A stretch of DNA of 64,000 bases from Candidatus Mycobacterium wuenschmannii (GCF_030252325.1 NZ_CP126981.1:372001-436000), one strand, 5' to 3'. Positions 1-9,961 are shown, numbered from the stretch's first letter. A program made the numbers and translations. Notes: generated by a model not told the origin, from the letters alone.

Positions 1-164
1 AGTTCGGCGCTGGACAATCCCGGCGTCATGGAAAGCATTCGCATGCAGACGAATTCGGGCAGCGTCAGGCTCAGCGGACTCAGTGCTGCCGATACCTCCG
101 GCCGCAGCGCGGCCATCACCTGAAACAGCAAGTAGCCAAGCGGCGCATTCTCGGTGGAGCCCAT
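1..164 (-). CDS. MarR-family transcriptional regulator, N-terminal part (cut by window edge)
   Basis: Only the first 54 codons lie in the window. They read MGSTENAPLGYLLFQVMAAL, then a helix-rich stretch ending MLSMTPGLSSAEL. That is the dimerisation helix and the start of the winged-helix domain of small MarR proteins. The ATG at 164 faces the divergent methyltransferase gene, with two inverted repeats between them. In M. tuberculosis the MarR protein Rv2887 represses the distant methyltransferase gene Rv0560c. The methyltransferase next door here resembles Rv0560c, so this is probably the Rv2887 counterpart acting locally. The C-terminal half, including the recognition helix, is not visible. 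Confidence 0.75.
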   Translation of the reverse strand, partial: MGSTENAPLGYLLFQVMAALRPEVSAALSPLSLTLPEFVCMRMLSMTPGLSSAE

Positions 165-165
165 A

Positions 166-178
166 TCAACGATGTTGA
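166..178. promoter_or_regulatory. Inverted repeat near the MarR start
   Basis: TCAAC-GAT-GTTGA is a perfect 5-bp inverted repeat lying directly upstream of the MarR ATG (164). It is 3 bp from the longer palindrome at 182-200 and shares the TATCAA core with it. It is a plausible second, weaker site for autoregulation. Confidence 0.45.
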
Positions 179-889
<711 letters not shown>

Positions 890-900
890 CGCGAAAGTCG

Positions 901-1569
901 TTACACCCCAACGAGTTGACCGAGCCGCTCGAGGTTGATCCGCACCTCGAGCGGCCCGTCGTACACCTGGGCGGCGCCGGCGCCTTCCAACTCGGCGCGC
1001 GAGGTACCACCGCTGAGCACTCCGACGGCGGGCACTTCCGCAGTGAGGGCGGCCTTCACATCCCACACCGCATCGCCCACGAAGAGTGCGTCCGCCGGAT
1101 TGGCCTCGACGCGATCCATTGCGATGGCCACGATGTCGGGATGCGGCTTGGCGCGCTCGGCGTCGGCGGACGACGTCACAGCGCTGATCAGATCCTCGGA
1201 GTCGAGAGCACCCCGCAGCACGGCAAGTTCCTCTTCGCCGGCCGAGGTTGCCAGCACCGATCGCCAATCGCGCTCGGCGATCGCCTCGAGGAGTTGGCGT
1301 GCGCCCGGTAGCGGGCGGATCAGCGAAGCCGAGTCGAGAAAGTATTGGGTGTGCAGCCTTTTCACCCGTGCGGCGTGCTTCTCGGCAAGCTCCTCACCGA
1401 GCAACGCGGCGATCAGGTCGTCGCCTGAACGTCCGATCAGGCCCAGGATGCGCCAGCACGGGACGTCTTGGTCGACGTCGAGAAATGCGTGGTGCCAGGC
1501 CACGACGTGATGAAAGTTGGAGTCGACGAGGGTCCCGTCGACATCGAACAAGATGGTGGTCGGTGCCAT
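901..1569 (-). CDS. HAD-superfamily hydrolase (phosphatase, subfamily IA)
   Basis: A 222-aa protein with the full set of haloacid dehalogenase motifs. Motif I is FDVDGTLVDS (nucleophile Asp9, acid Asp11), motif II is LATSAGE, motif III is the Lys of KPHPD, and motif IV is FVGDAVWDV. The helical cap between motifs I and II is about 60 residues long, as in phosphoglycolate phosphatase or beta-phosphoglucomutase relatives. The ATG at 1569 starts MAPTTILFDVDG; an upstream in-frame start would only add unconserved residues. Convergent with the methyltransferase gene. The substrate cannot be read from sequence. Confidence 0.85.
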   Translation of the reverse strand: MAPTTILFDVDGTLVDSNFHHVVAWHHAFLDVDQDVPCWRILGLIGRSGDDLIAALLGEELAEKHAARVKRLHTQYFLDSASLIRPLPGARQLLEAIAERDWRSVLATSAGEEELAVLRGALDSEDLISAVTSSADAERAKPHPDIVAIAMDRVEANPADALFVGDAVWDVKAALTAEVPAVGVLSGGTSRAELEGAGAAQVYDGPLEVRINLERLGQLVGV

Positions 1570-1683
1570 CGCAAACAGAGCCTTTCGGTGGATTCGGGGC
1601 TGCCGATGGGTACCCCGCACTCGACCTGATAACTCAGCCAATCCCACAGCCACCTGGGAGCTGAAGCCGCGGGAAGGTGAGCG

Positions 1684-2097
1684 ATGCCGAAAACTACCAA
1701 GGGCGGCAAGCCCAAGTCCGACGAGCTACCCAGCACCCTGGAGAAGTCGAATGCCAAGGCGCAGCGCACCTTTGCCAAGGCGCACGATGCTGCCGCCGAG
1801 GAGTATGGCAGCGAGGAACGCGCCCATCGCGTGGCGTACGCCGCACTCAAGCGCAGCTTCGAAAAGGTAGGCGACCGTTGGCTGCCCAAGAAGAAGAGCG
1901 GTCCGTCAGATGCCCGCGCCGAGCGTGGCGGGCTGAACAACCCGATCCCGTCGGCCGAAGGCGTCGATGCGAATGCCAGTAAGAAGCACCTGCTCGACAT
2001 TGCCCGCAAGCTCGACATCGCCGGCCGATCATCCATGGACAAAGCGCAATTGGTCGACGCGATCAAGAAGTACAACCGCAGGGCGCGTGACAAGTAG
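1684..2097 (+). CDS. ChaB-domain protein with C-terminal Rho-N/SAP-like domain
   Basis: 137 aa. The N-terminal half (about 10-70) has the ChaB pattern: an ELPSTLEKS start, an AQRTFAKAHDAA helix and ERAHRVAYAALKRSFEKVG. The C-terminal half (about 98-135) matches a Rho N-terminal/SAP-like fold: SKKHLLDIARKLDIAGRSSMDKAQLVDAI. A basic KKK linker joins them. ChaB proteins were named for an Escherichia coli cation-transport regulator, but their biochemical role is unclear. The added nucleic-acid-binding-type domain suggests a stress-associated DNA/RNA contact. A GGGAAGG ribosome site precedes the ATG. The neighbouring STAS and CsbD-like genes also suggest stress response. Confidence 0.8.
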   Translation: MPKTTKGGKPKSDELPSTLEKSNAKAQRTFAKAHDAAAEEYGSEERAHRVAYAALKRSFEKVGDRWLPKKKSGPSDARAERGGLNNPIPSAEGVDANASKKHLLDIARKLDIAGRSSMDKAQLVDAIKKYNRRARDK

Positions 2098-2253
2098 CGC
2101 CAACGAAGGCTCTGCCACAGAGGGTTTGAGCGCAGTCCGATGGTCGGAAACGCATTCACTTTTCCGGTCAAGATCACATACGATTCCGGAGTTCACTAAC
2201 CACTACCGACGAGCCGCCCGGCGGCGCGTCATCTCCGGAATGAAGAGTGGGTC

Positions 2254-3006
2254 ATGGCAGGCCGCAACAGCGAGCTGCGATTCAACGCCAAGGACGTGGG
2301 CGACGCCCGCGTTCTCTCGATCGAGGGCGTGCTCGATGCCACCACTTATCTCGAGACGCGCGAAGCCATCGTCAAAGCCATCCTCGATGAACCCCAGCTC
2401 GTTGTGGTCGACGTGACCGGGTTGTCGGTGCGCGAAGAACCGGCCTGGGCGGTGTTCACCAGCGTTCGTTGGCAGACAGCGGAATGGCCCGACGTCCCGG
2501 TCGGTTTGGTCAGCGCCCATCAACATGATCGCAATGCGTTGCTGCGCAACGGCACAACGCGTCACGTACCGGTCTACGCGACAGTCGAGTCGGCGCTGTC
2601 CGAGATGGCTGTCGACGCAAGGCGGCGCTATCGGCGACGTGCGCGCGCGTCGATACCGGCGCAGCGCAAGAGTATTCGGCGGTGTCGCGAACTCGCCGGG
2701 GAGTGGTTGACGGCGTGGTCGAGAACTGACTTCATTCACGTGGTGTCGCTCGTGGCCACCGAATTGGTCGAGGCTGCGTTGGCCGCCACAGACACCGACT
2801 TCGTCCTTCGCCTGGAAACCGACGGCTCCACGGTCTCGGTTGCGATACAACATGTCGGCATCGCGAATCCAGCGCGCCGAAAAGCTCACGGCGACAGGGT
2901 ATCCGGACTTGACCTGGTTGCCGGCAACTCGCGTGCGTGGGGCACCTATACGACGCTGTCCAGCAATACGATCTGGGCTGTCGTCGGACCCGAGAATCGT
3001 TTCTGA
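2254..3006 (+). CDS. STAS domain fused to a degenerate anti-sigma-type ATPase domain
   Basis: 250 aa. Residues 5-115 form a STAS-like fold (ARVLSIEGVLDATTYLETRE, then VVVDVTGLSV). The position where RsbV/SpoIIAA antagonists carry the phosphorylated Ser reads REEPAWAV and has none. Residues 135-245 resemble an RsbW/SpoIIAB histidine-kinase-like ATPase: ATELVEAALAAT stands where the N-box ELVxNA is expected, but the Mg-binding Asn is Ala. The DxGxG box is replaced by QHVGIAN, while the last motif, GLDLVAGNSRAWG, is retained. Antagonist and kinase halves are thus fused and both appear catalytically altered. It may bind partner-switching proteins without phosphorylation. The start is the ATG after a weak GAAGAGTG. 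Confidence 0.75.
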   Translation: MAGRNSELRFNAKDVGDARVLSIEGVLDATTYLETREAIVKAILDEPQLVVVDVTGLSVREEPAWAVFTSVRWQTAEWPDVPVGLVSAHQHDRNALLRNGTTRHVPVYATVESALSEMAVDARRRYRRRARASIPAQRKSIRRCRELAGEWLTAWSRTDFIHVVSLVATELVEAALAATDTDFVLRLETDGSTVSVAIQHVGIANPARRKAHGDRVSGLDLVAGNSRAWGTYTTLSSNTIWAVVGPENRF

Positions 3007-3017
3007 GCACGAAAACA

Positions 3018-3044
3018 GGGCCCAGTCCGTAGTGGACCGGGCCC
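3018..3044. terminator. Bidirectional terminator between convergent genes
   Basis: GGGCCC-A-GTCC pairs with GGAC-C-GGGCCC around a 5-nt loop, giving a strong stem with one mismatch. It lies between the stops of the STAS-ATPase gene and the CsbD-like gene. A CGTTT follows on the plus strand; there is no long T-run, as is common in mycobacteria. Confidence 0.7.
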
Positions 3045-3059
3045 CGTTTGACGTCGTGC

Positions 3060-3302
3060 TCAGTTCTGGTGCGCCTGCTGCTTCTTCTCCGCCGCCTCGG
3101 CGCCGGCCCGAGCTGCCTCGGCCTCGCCTTCTTTCTGGGCGGCGTCGCGCTGCGCCTGCGCCTTGTCCTGCTGGGCTTCGCCCTCTTTCTCGAGGTCCTC
3201 GTTCCCGACGACGCTGCCGATGGCCTCCTTGGCCAATCCCTTTGCGCCCTCGACCACGCCCTTGATGGCTTCTTCGGGTCCGCTGTTGTTCTCGTCCGAC
3301 AT
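3060..3302 (-). CDS. CsbD-like small stress protein
   Basis: 80 aa, hydrophilic, strongly helical and Ala/Glu/Gln-rich. The core, IKGVVEGAKGLAKEAIGSVVGNEDLEKEGEAQQDKAQAQ, is the CsbD pattern (KGxxKExxGxxxGxxxLxxEGxAQQ). The C-terminal half continues as a charged coiled-coil tail. The ATG at 3302 has GAGGAGGA 8 nt upstream; another ATG lies at 3323. CsbD proteins are induced by general stress in other bacteria and some mycobacterial members have been called microaggregate-binding proteins. The role here is unknown. Confidence 0.75.
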   Translation of the reverse strand: MSDENNSGPEEAIKGVVEGAKGLAKEAIGSVVGNEDLEKEGEAQQDKAQAQRDAAQKEGEAEAARAGAEAAEKKQQAHQN

Positions 3303-3714
3303 GGAGTCCTCCTCTTGGCTCATGTCTCAACCGTCTGGTCGCCGGCCGCGTGGCTGGACCGGTTGGGCTGTGAAAGAGGTGTGTTACCTGCCTCTTCGCG
3401 CCGCAGCGTGGCAGATTCCCCGGGCACTCGACGGCCAAACCTCGACTCCGGTTGTGCAGAGCGTGAACGACCCGCGATGCCAGGTCAACCGTCGTTGTGA
3501 CGCCCGACACCACAGAGCTGTGGCGCACGGATCCCGATTCGCACCGGACGGTGCGCTACTCGAGGGACCTGCCACGCGCGGCCTCACGCGGTCGGCCGGC
3601 AACTAGCCGTCGACTCCCGGGACGCACGCCCAGGCGATAGGGCAGGATGGACCCGGCTGTTTTGGGAACAGCCGTCGTGACAGCCCGACGGCGTCTTCCC
3701 GCGCGAGGAGTCAG
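3303..3714. other. Gene-free stretch upstream of pyrH
   Basis: No reading frame here has convincing protein character; the short ones are Arg/Pro/Ser-rich shadows. It should hold the CsbD promoter (minus strand, near 3303-3400) and the pyrH promoter and leader (plus strand, after about 3600). Two overlapping hairpins occupy the last 60 nt. Confidence 0.6.
3655..3692 (+). promoter_or_regulatory. Overlapping alternative hairpins in the pyrH leader
   Basis: Hairpin A is GGCTGTT (3655-3661) with AACAGCC (3667-3673). Hairpin B is GCCGTCG (3671-3677) with CGACGGC (3686-3692). Both are perfect 7-bp stems and share bases 3671-3673, so they cannot both be complete. They sit just upstream of the GAGGAG ribosome site of pyrH. 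A switch is possible but unproven. Confidence 0.4.
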
Positions 3715-4461
3715 ATGACGGAGCAGGGGACCAACGGCGCCGAGTCGTCGAACCGGCCCAACTACACCCGGGTGTTGCTCAAGCTCGGTGGCGAGATGTT
3801 CGGCGGCGGACAGGTGGGCCTGGACCCCGACGTGGTGGCGCTCGTCGCTCGTCAGATCGCCGAGGTGGTCCGCACGGGCGTGCAAGTCGCCGTGGTGATC
3901 GGCGGGGGTAACTTCTTCCGCGGCGCGCAGTTGCAGCAGCGCGGCATGGAGCGGACCCGCTCGGACTACATGGGCATGCTCGGCACCGTCATGAACAGCC
4001 TTGCGCTACAGGACTTTCTGGAAAAAGAGGGCATCGCCACTCGGGTCCAGACGGCGATCACCATGGGTCAGGTCGCCGAGCCCTACCTACCGTTGCGCGC
4101 GGTGCGCCACCTGGAGAAGGGCCGGGTCGTCATCTTCGGCGCCGGCATGGGGCTGCCGTACTTCTCGACCGACACCACCGCGGCACAGCGCGCGCTGGAG
4201 ATCAGGGCCGACGTGGTGCTGATGGCCAAGGCGGTCGACGGAGTGTTCGCGGAGGACCCGAGGATCAACCCGGGCGCCGAACTGTTCACCGCGATCACCC
4301 ACCGCGAGGTCATCGATCGCGGCCTACAGGTGGCCGATGCCACCGCCTTCAGCTTGTGCATGGACAATCGCATGCCGATCCTGGTTTTCAACCTGCTGAC
4401 CGACGGCAATATCGCCCGAGCGGTCGCGGGTGAGAAAATCGGAACGCTGGTGACAACGTGA
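3715..4461 (+). CDS. pyrH: Uridylate kinase (UMP kinase)
   Basis: Phosphorylates UMP to UDP with ATP in cytosolic pyrimidine nucleotide synthesis. The 248-aa amino-acid-kinase fold begins with [12 protein letters not shown] (about 20-31), then IGGGNFFRG (62-70), and later the [25 protein letters not shown] nucleotide-binding segment and a [11 protein letters not shown] end. These are typical of the hexameric bacterial PyrH, distinct from the eukaryotic CMP/UMP kinase. The start ATG has GAGGAG 6 nt upstream. It leads the conserved pyrH-frr-cdsA-rlmN run, with 13 bp to frr. The 17-residue N-terminal extension is usual in mycobacteria. Confidence 0.97.
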   Translation: MTEQGTNGAESSNRPNYTRVLLKLGGEMFGGGQVGLDPDVVALVARQIAEVVRTGVQVAVVIGGGNFFRGAQLQQRGMERTRSDYMGMLGTVMNSLALQDFLEKEGIATRVQTAITMGQVAEPYLPLRAVRHLEKGRVVIFGAGMGLPYFSTDTTAAQRALEIRADVVLMAKAVDGVFAEDPRINPGAELFTAITHREVIDRGLQVADATAFSLCMDNRMPILVFNLLTDGNIARAVAGEKIGTLVTT

Positions 4462-4474
4462 AGGAGGAGCGGGA

Positions 4475-5032
4475 GTGATTGACGAGGCTCTCTTTGACGC
4501 CGAAGAGAAGATGGAGAAGGCCGTAGGGGTGAGCCGCGACGACCTGTCGACCATCCGGACCGGCCGGGCCAACCCCAGCATGTTCAACCGGATCGTCATC
4601 GACTACTACGGTTCCGCCACCCCAATCACCCAGCTGGCCAGCATCAACGTGCCGGAGGCACGGCTGGTGGTCATCAAGCCGTACGAGGCCGGCCAGCTCG
4701 GCAACATCGAGGCCGCGATCCGCAACTCCGACCTCGGCGTCAACCCGACCAACGACGGAACGCTGATCCGCGTCGCGGTGCCCCAGCTGACCGAGGAGCG
4801 TCGCCGCGAGCTGGTCAAGCAGGCCAAGTCCAAGGGCGAGGACGCCAAGGTCTCGGTGCGCAACATTCGCCGCAAGGCAATGGAGGAGCTGGGCCGCATC
4901 CGCAAGGACGGCGAAGCCGGCGAGGACGAGGTCTCGCGCGCCGAGAAGGACCTCGACAAATCCACTCAGCAGTACGTGACCCAGATCGACGAACTGGTCA
5001 AGCACAAGGAAAGCGAGCTGCTGGAGGTCTAG
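4475..5032 (+). CDS. frr: Ribosome recycling factor
   Basis: 185 aa, the standard length. RRF acts with EF-G to split the post-termination ribosome. Visible family features are the N-terminal [27 protein letters not shown] helix, the [28 protein letters not shown] domain II, and the long C-terminal helix [24 protein letters not shown]. The GTG start follows a strong AAGGAGGAG. It is almost certainly co-transcribed with pyrH. Confidence 0.97.
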   Translation: MIDEALFDAEEKMEKAVGVSRDDLSTIRTGRANPSMFNRIVIDYYGSATPITQLASINVPEARLVVIKPYEAGQLGNIEAAIRNSDLGVNPTNDGTLIRVAVPQLTEERRRELVKQAKSKGEDAKVSVRNIRRKAMEELGRIRKDGEAGEDEVSRAEKDLDKSTQQYVTQIDELVKHKESELLEV

Positions 5033-5055
5033 CGACCGCACAGCAGACGACGGCC

Positions 5056-5961
5056 GTGGCAGAGACAGATACCGGCGCAGGTATCCCAGCCGAAGATTCG
5101 GTGGCGCAACCCCCGCAGAAGAAATCGCGGGCGGGCCGCAACCTGCCGGCGGCGATCGCGGTGGGTGCCGCGATCGGCTTCACCATCATCGCGATCCTCG
5201 TTCGGGACCGTTACTTCTGGGTCTTCCTGCTTGCCGTCGCGATGCCCATCGCGACGCACGAGGTCATCCGCAGGCTGCGCGAGGCCGGTTACCTGATCCC
5301 GGCCATCCCGCTCTTGATCGGCGGCGAAGCCATGGTCTGGCTGGCCTGGTATCAGCATGCGCACGGATTACTGGCGGGCTTCGGCGCCACCACGGTGATC
5401 TGTATGTTCTGGCGATTGGCGCTCGGCACTACGACCGGGTCCGACGGCTCTGCGGACTCGCCGTCGGGTAACTATCTGCGCGACGTGGCGGCCACCGTCT
5501 TTCTTGCCGCCTGGGTGCCGCTCTTCGGATCGTTCAGCGTGCTGCTGGCAGCTGAGTCCGACGGCTCGGGTCGGGTGTTCTGCCTGATGATCGGCGTCGT
5601 CGCCTCCGACGTGGGCGGCTATGCGGTCGGCGTGCTGTTCGGCAAGCACCCGATGGTCCCGACGATCAGCCCGAAGAAATCATGGGAGGGCCTGGCCGGC
5701 TCGCTGTTCTTCGGGATCTCCGCGGTCACGGTGACCGCGACCCAATTGGCTCACCGGCCGGTATGGGTCGGCCTACTACTCGGCTTGACCATCGTGGCCA
5801 CCGCGACGCTGGGTGACCTGGTGGAGTCGCAGATCAAGCGCGATCTGGGCATCAAGGACATGGGCCGAATCCTCCCGGGCCACGGCGGCCTGATGGATCG
5901 GTTGGATGGAGCGCTCCCGTCGGCCGTCGCCACGTGGACCGTCCTGACGTTGCTGCACTGA
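5056..5961 (+). CDS. cdsA: Phosphatidate cytidylyltransferase (CDP-diacylglycerol synthase)
   Basis: Integral membrane enzyme making CDP-diacylglycerol from CTP and phosphatidic acid, the branch point to phosphatidylinositol, cardiolipin and phosphatidylethanolamine. It has 301 aa, a charged N-terminal tail of about 30 residues and roughly eight hydrophobic segments. The C-terminal signature is intact: [12 protein letters not shown], then [18 protein letters not shown] and [13 protein letters not shown], which carry the metal-binding acids. The GTG start at 5056 lies 23 bp after frr. The stop is 8 bp before rlmN. Confidence 0.96.
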   Translation: MAETDTGAGIPAEDSVAQPPQKKSRAGRNLPAAIAVGAAIGFTIIAILVRDRYFWVFLLAVAMPIATHEVIRRLREAGYLIPAIPLLIGGEAMVWLAWYQHAHGLLAGFGATTVICMFWRLALGTTTGSDGSADSPSGNYLRDVAATVFLAAWVPLFGSFSVLLAAESDGSGRVFCLMIGVVASDVGGYAVGVLFGKHPMVPTISPKKSWEGLAGSLFFGISAVTVTATQLAHRPVWVGLLLGLTIVATATLGDLVESQIKRDLGIKDMGRILPGHGGLMDRLDGALPSAVATWTVLTLLH

Positions 5962-5969
5962 GGTTTTCC

Positions 5970-7064
5970 GTGAAGCAAGAGCTGATATTCGAGGCGCCCC
6001 GGCGCGCGCTACCGCCCAAGCACCTGGCCGATCTCGATGAGGCCGGCAGCGCCGAAGCCGTTGCGGCGCTTGGCCTTCCCGCGTTTCGCGCCAAACAGCT
6101 GGCTAACCAGTACTACGGCCGGTTGATCGCCGACCCTCAGCAGATGACCGACCTGCCGGCCGCGGTCCGCGGGCAGGTCGCCGAGGCGCTGTTCCCGACG
6201 CTGCTGACATCGGCGCGCGAGGTCACCAGCGATGCGGGCGAGACCCGTAAGACGCTGTGGCGGGCGGTCGACGGCACCACCTTCGAATCGGTGCTGATGC
6301 GCTACCCGAAGCGCAACACGGTATGCATCTCCTCGCAGGCGGGTTGTGGCATGGCATGCCCGTTCTGCGCGACGGGCCAGGGCGGGCTGACCCGCAACCT
6401 GTCGGCCGCCGAGATACTGGAGCAGGTCCGCGCGGCGGCGGCGACGCTGCGCGACGAGTGGGGCGACCGGCTGTCCAACATCGTGTTCATGGGCATGGGG
6501 GAGCCGCTGGCCAACTACGCCCGCGTGCTGAGCGCGGTGCGGCGGATCATCGGGCCGCCGCCGATTGGCTTTGGCATCTCGGCCCGCTCGGTGACGGTGT
6601 CGACCGTCGGCTTGGCCCCGGCGATCCGCAAGCTGGCCGACGAACGTCTCGGGGTGACGTTGGCGCTGTCGCTGCATGCCCCGGACGACGAGCTGCGCGA
6701 CACCCTGGTCCCGGTGAACAACCGGTGGAAGGTCAGCGAGGCGCTCGACGCCGCGCACTATTACGCCGAGCAGACCGGTCGTCGGGTGTCTGTGGAGTAT
6801 GCGCTGATCCGCGACGTCAACGACCAGCCGTGGCGGGCCGACCTACTGGGCAAGCGGCTGCACAAGGCGTTGGGCCCCCTGGTGCACGTGAACCTGATTC
6901 CTTTGAATCCGACGCCGGGTAGCGAATGGGATGCCAGCCCGAAGCCGGTGGAGCGGGAGTTCGTCAAGCGCGTCCGGGCGGCGGGAGTGGCCTGCACGGT
7001 GCGCGATACTCGGGGCCGGGAGATTGCCGCCGCGTGCGGCCAGTTGGCCGCCGAGGGCGGGTAG
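5970..7064 (+). CDS. rlmN: 23S rRNA (adenine2503-C2)/tRNA methyltransferase, radical SAM
   Basis: Methylates A2503 of 23S rRNA (and A37 of some tRNAs) by radical SAM chemistry. The [4Fe-4S] motif is [12 protein letters not shown] (CxxxCxxC). [11 protein letters not shown] and [14 protein letters not shown] are the SAM-pocket segments, and a late Cys in [11 protein letters not shown] is the methyl-carrying or resolving cysteine. The GTG at 5970 gives 364 aa, the length I recall for M. tuberculosis RlmN; an earlier in-frame start would overlap cdsA. The last codons, [15 protein letters not shown], lie within the first copy of a 58-bp tandem repeat. Confidence 0.96.
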   Translation: MKQELIFEAPRRALPPKHLADLDEAGSAEAVAALGLPAFRAKQLANQYYGRLIADPQQMTDLPAAVRGQVAEALFPTLLTSAREVTSDAGETRKTLWRAVDGTTFESVLMRYPKRNTVCISSQAGCGMACPFCATGQGGLTRNLSAAEILEQVRAAAATLRDEWGDRLSNIVFMGMGEPLANYARVLSAVRRIIGPPPIGFGISARSVTVSTVGLAPAIRKLADERLGVTLALSLHAPDDELRDTLVPVNNRWKVSEALDAAHYYAEQTGRRVSVEYALIRDVNDQPWRADLLGKRLHKALGPLVHVNLIPLNPTPGSEWDASPKPVEREFVKRVRAAGVACTVRDTRGREIAAACGQLAAEGG

Positions 7065-7171
7065 CTGGAGCGCACGCGCAATGGGCACCGCGTGCGGCCA
7101 GTTGGCCGCCGAGGGCGGGTAGCTGGAGCGCACGCGCAATGGGTACCGCGTGCGGCCAGTTGGCCGCCGAG
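7031..7171. repeat. 58-bp tandem repeat duplicating the rlmN 3' end (2.4 copies)
   Basis: Copies start at 7031, 7089 and 7147 (period 58). The first two are full length; they differ only near the end (GGGCAC versus GGGTAC). The third stops after 25 bp, at CCGCCGAG. Copy 1 contains the last codons and stop of rlmN; the others are downstream, non-coding copies of that end. The unit starts CGCGTGCGGCCAGTTGGCC and holds the rlmN TAG. Very high identity suggests recent slippage or duplication. Confidence 0.9.
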
Positions 7172-7175
7172 CCGC

Positions 7176-7442
7176 CTACTTGAGCCAGCCGCGCCGACGA
7201 CCCCAAATGTCGCGAACCAGGAAGAACAGGCCCAGCAGCACAAAGCCGATGGTCCACAGATCCTCGACATGGCCGACGTGGTTGCCGCGCAGGAACGCCG
7301 CCATCAGCATGATCATCAGCAGCCCGTAGACGTGCCAGTTGCGGTGGCTGATCTTGCTCCAGCCCCAGGCAGCCGACGGCACCTCGGCGACGTCGACTCC
7401 GTTGACCTGACCGCCTGTGCGTTCCACCTCGGTACCGGCCAC
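7176..7442 (-). CDS. DUF2631 small membrane protein (Rv2876-like)
   Basis: 88 aa. A hydrophilic N-terminus (about 25 residues) is followed by [23 protein letters not shown] and a second hydrophobic stretch, [15 protein letters not shown], separated by a short polar GNHVGHVED loop, then a basic WGRRRGWLK tail. It is thus a two-span membrane protein. The GTG at 7442 has GAGGAG with good spacing. The reading frame stays open upstream for 600 bases, but that is antisense to dxr. Convergent with rlmN and divergent from dxr. Function unknown. Confidence 0.8.
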   Translation of the reverse strand: MAGTEVERTGGQVNGVDVAEVPSAAWGWSKISHRNWHVYGLLMIMLMAAFLRGNHVGHVEDLWTIGFVLLGLFFLVRDIWGRRRGWLK

Positions 7443-7544
7443 GGCAGACTCCTCGGGTTGGGATCGGGATTGCCTGCACATTCTGGCATACGGCTCCCGG
7501 TCGGAGATTCGTCGGGCGAGGCGGTGGCGCGGCACAATGGAGGA

Positions 7545-8759
7545 GTGTCCAACCGCCGTGACGGCCTCGCCGAACGTGAAGCCAGCCGCACACTCGGCAC
7601 GGGCCGCCGACTCAAGACCCTGGTGTTGGGTAGCACCGGTTCCATCGGCACCCAGGCGCTCGAGGTCATCGCCGCGAACCCGGACCGCTTCGAGCTGGTC
7701 GGACTCGCCGCCGGTGGCGGCAACCCGGAATTGCTGGCCCGCCAGCGCGCACAGACCGGAGTGACCAACATCGCGGTCGCCGACGAGCATGCCGCGCAGA
7801 CCATCGGTGGCGTCACCCACAGCGGGCCTGAGGCCGCGACCCGGCTCGTCGAGAACACCGAGGCCGACGTCGTGCTGAACGCACTGGTCGGCGCGCTGGG
7901 ACTGCGGCCGACGCTGACCGCGCTGGCGTCCGGGGCCCGCCTGGCCCTGGCCAACAAGGAATCGCTGATCGCCGGCGGGCCGCTGGTGCTGGCCGCCGCG
8001 CAGCCCGGCCAGATCATCCCGGTCGACTCCGAGCACTCCGCGCTGGCGCAATGCCTACGCGGCGGAAGCGCCGATGAAGTCGCCAAGCTGGTGCTCACCG
8101 CCTCGGGCGGGCCGTTCCGCGGCTGGTCGGCCGCACAGTTGGAAGATGTCACGCCCGAGCAGGCCGGGGCGCACCCGACCTGGTCCATGGGGCCGATGAA
8201 CACGCTGAACTCGGCTTCGCTGGTCAACAAGGGGCTCGAACTCATCGAGGCACACCTGCTGTTCGGTATCCCATACCGCCGCATCGACGTCGTCGTGCAT
8301 CCACAGTCGATCGTGCACTCGATGGTGACGTTCACCGACGGGTCGACGATCGCGCAGGCCAGCCCGCCGGACATGAAACTGCCGATCGCGCTGGCTCTGG
8401 GCTGGCCGGACCGGGTGCCGGCCGCGGCCGCCGCGTGTGACTTCAGCACCGCGTCGACGTGGGAATTCGAGCCGCTGGACGATGCGGTTTTCCCCGCGGT
8501 CTCGCTGGCCCGCCAGGCGGGGGAGACGGGCGGCTGCATGACCGCCGTCTACAACGCCGCCAACGAGGAGGCGGCCGAGGCGTTCCTCGCCGGTCGGATC
8601 GGTTTTCCTGCGATCGTGCAAACAATTGCCGACGTCCTGAGCGCCGCCGACCGGTGGGCCGCAGAACCCGCTACCGTGGAAGACGTACTCGATGCACAGC
8701 GCTGGGCCCGCGAGCGCGCGCAGAGTGCAGTCACACGGGAGGTTTCACCGACACGATGA
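7545..8759 (+). CDS. dxr: 1-deoxy-D-xylulose 5-phosphate reductoisomerase
   Basis: Second step of the MEP isoprenoid pathway: converts DXP to MEP with NADPH and a divalent metal. 404 aa. The Rossmann motif [17 protein letters not shown] is near residue 25; NKESLIAGG and [13 protein letters not shown] follow, with SGGPFRGW and [20 protein letters not shown] in the active-site region. The GTG at 7545 sits directly after ATGGAGGA; an internal start is unlikely because the next conserved residues begin soon after. It overlaps rip1 by 4 bp (ATGA), and ispG of the same pathway follows rip1. Confidence 0.97.
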   Translation: MSNRRDGLAEREASRTLGTGRRLKTLVLGSTGSIGTQALEVIAANPDRFELVGLAAGGGNPELLARQRAQTGVTNIAVADEHAAQTIGGVTHSGPEAATRLVENTEADVVLNALVGALGLRPTLTALASGARLALANKESLIAGGPLVLAAAQPGQIIPVDSEHSALAQCLRGGSADEVAKLVLTASGGPFRGWSAAQLEDVTPEQAGAHPTWSMGPMNTLNSASLVNKGLELIEAHLLFGIPYRRIDVVVHPQSIVHSMVTFTDGSTIAQASPPDMKLPIALALGWPDRVPAAAAACDFSTASTWEFEPLDDAVFPAVSLARQAGETGGCMTAVYNAANEEAAEAFLAGRIGFPAIVQTIADVLSAADRWAAEPATVEDVLDAQRWARERAQSAVTREVSPTR

Positions 8760-9961
8760 TGTTCGTCATTGGCATCGTGCTGTTTGCACTCGCCATCCTG
8801 ATCTCGGTGGCGCTGCACGAGTGCGGCCACATGTGGGTCGCGCTGGGCACCGGCATGAAGGTGCGCCGCTACTTCGTCGGCTTCGGCCCGACGCTGTGGT
8901 CGACCCGTCGTGGCGAGGTCGAGTACGGACTCAAGGCCATTCCGGCCGGTGGGTTCTGCGATATCGCCGGCATGACGTCGGTGGAGGAGCTGGCCCCCGA
9001 CGAGCACGACCGCGCGATGTACAAGCAGAAGACCTGGAAACGAGTGGCGGTGCTGTTCGCCGGTCCCGGCATGAACTTTGTCATCGGGCTGGTGCTGATC
9101 TACGCCATCGCCGTCACTTGGGGGCTGCCCAACCTGCATCCCACCGCGGTCATCGGGCAAACAGCCTGCGCGGCAAGCGAACTCAAGCAGGGCGATTTCG
9201 AAAAGTGCACTGGCGACGGCCCGGCGGCCGCGGCCGGCATCCGCGCCGGCGACGTGGTGCGCAAGGTCGGCGACAAGCCGGTGACCGACTTCTCCGACAT
9301 GGCCGCAGTCGTGCAGAAGCTACACGGCACCGTCCCGGTCGTCATCGAGCGCAACGGCCAGACGATGACCAAGTACGTGGACATCGCCCAGCGACAGCGC
9401 TGGGTGAGCAACGGCAAAGACGGCGCCAAGCCCGCGAATATCGGCGTCATGGGTGTCGTCGGCACCCAGCCCGGACCGACCCACTACAACCCGGTCAGCG
9501 CCATCCCGGGCACGTTCACCTTCACCGGCAATCTGACTGTGCTGCTAGGCAAGTCGCTGATCGCCATCCCGACCAAGGTTGGCGCGCTGGTCCACGCGAT
9601 CGGCGGTGGCGAGCGATCGCTGGACACCCCGATCAGCGTCGTCGGCGCGAGCATCATCGGCGGTGACACCGTCGACCACGGCGTCTGGATGGCGTTCTGG
9701 TTGTTCCTGGCGCAGTTGAACTTCATCCTGGGCGTCATCAACCTGGTTCCGCTGCTGCCGTTCGACGGCGGCCACATCGCGATCGCACTTTTCGAGAAGT
9801 TACGCAACGTGATCCGAGAGGCCCGCGGCAAAGTCGCTGCGGCGCCGGTCAATTACCTCAAATTGATGCCCGCCACCTACGTCGTGCTGGTCTTGGTCGT
9901 CGGCTACATGCTGCTGACGGTGACCGCGGACGTGGTCAACCCGATCCGGCTGTTTCAGTAG
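8756..9961 (+). CDS. rip1: Site-2 intramembrane metalloprotease (RseP/Rip1 type)
   Basis: 401 aa. A zinc metalloprotease that cuts transmembrane anti-sigma factors during regulated intramembrane proteolysis. The first membrane helix carries HECGH at 21-25; the C-terminal [13 protein letters not shown] is the third metal-ligand motif (LDG type). Between them is a PDZ domain (about 140-215: [26 protein letters not shown]). About four hydrophobic spans. In M. tuberculosis, Rip1 acts on anti-SigK, SigL and SigM factors. The ATG overlaps the dxr stop, so translation is coupled; a second ATG directly follows. Confidence 0.95.
   Translation: MMFVIGIVLFALAILISVALHECGHMWVALGTGMKVRRYFVGFGPTLWSTRRGEVEYGLKAIPAGGFCDIAGMTSVEELAPDEHDRAMYKQKTWKRVAVLFAGPGMNFVIGLVLIYAIAVTWGLPNLHPTAVIGQTACAASELKQGDFEKCTGDGPAAAAGIRAGDVVRKVGDKPVTDFSDMAAVVQKLHGTVPVVIERNGQTMTKYVDIAQRQRWVSNGKDGAKPANIGVMGVVGTQPGPTHYNPVSAIPGTFTFTGNLTVLLGKSLIAIPTKVGALVHAIGGGERSLDTPISVVGASIIGGDTVDHGVWMAFWLFLAQLNFILGVINLVPLLPFDGGHIAIALFEKLRNVIREARGKVAAAPVNYLKLMPATYVVLVLVVGYMLLTVTADVVNPIRLFQ

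Noticed and set aside
2203..3528. Long minus-strand open frame of 441 codons
   Set aside because: It runs antisense through the STAS-ATPase and CsbD-like genes and is Arg/Gly/His-rich with no domain; a shadow of high-G+C coding.
7092..7544. N-terminal extension of dxr by about 150 codons
   Set aside because: The extension reads repeat DNA and the antisense of the DUF2631 gene; known DXR proteins start near the GTG at 7545.
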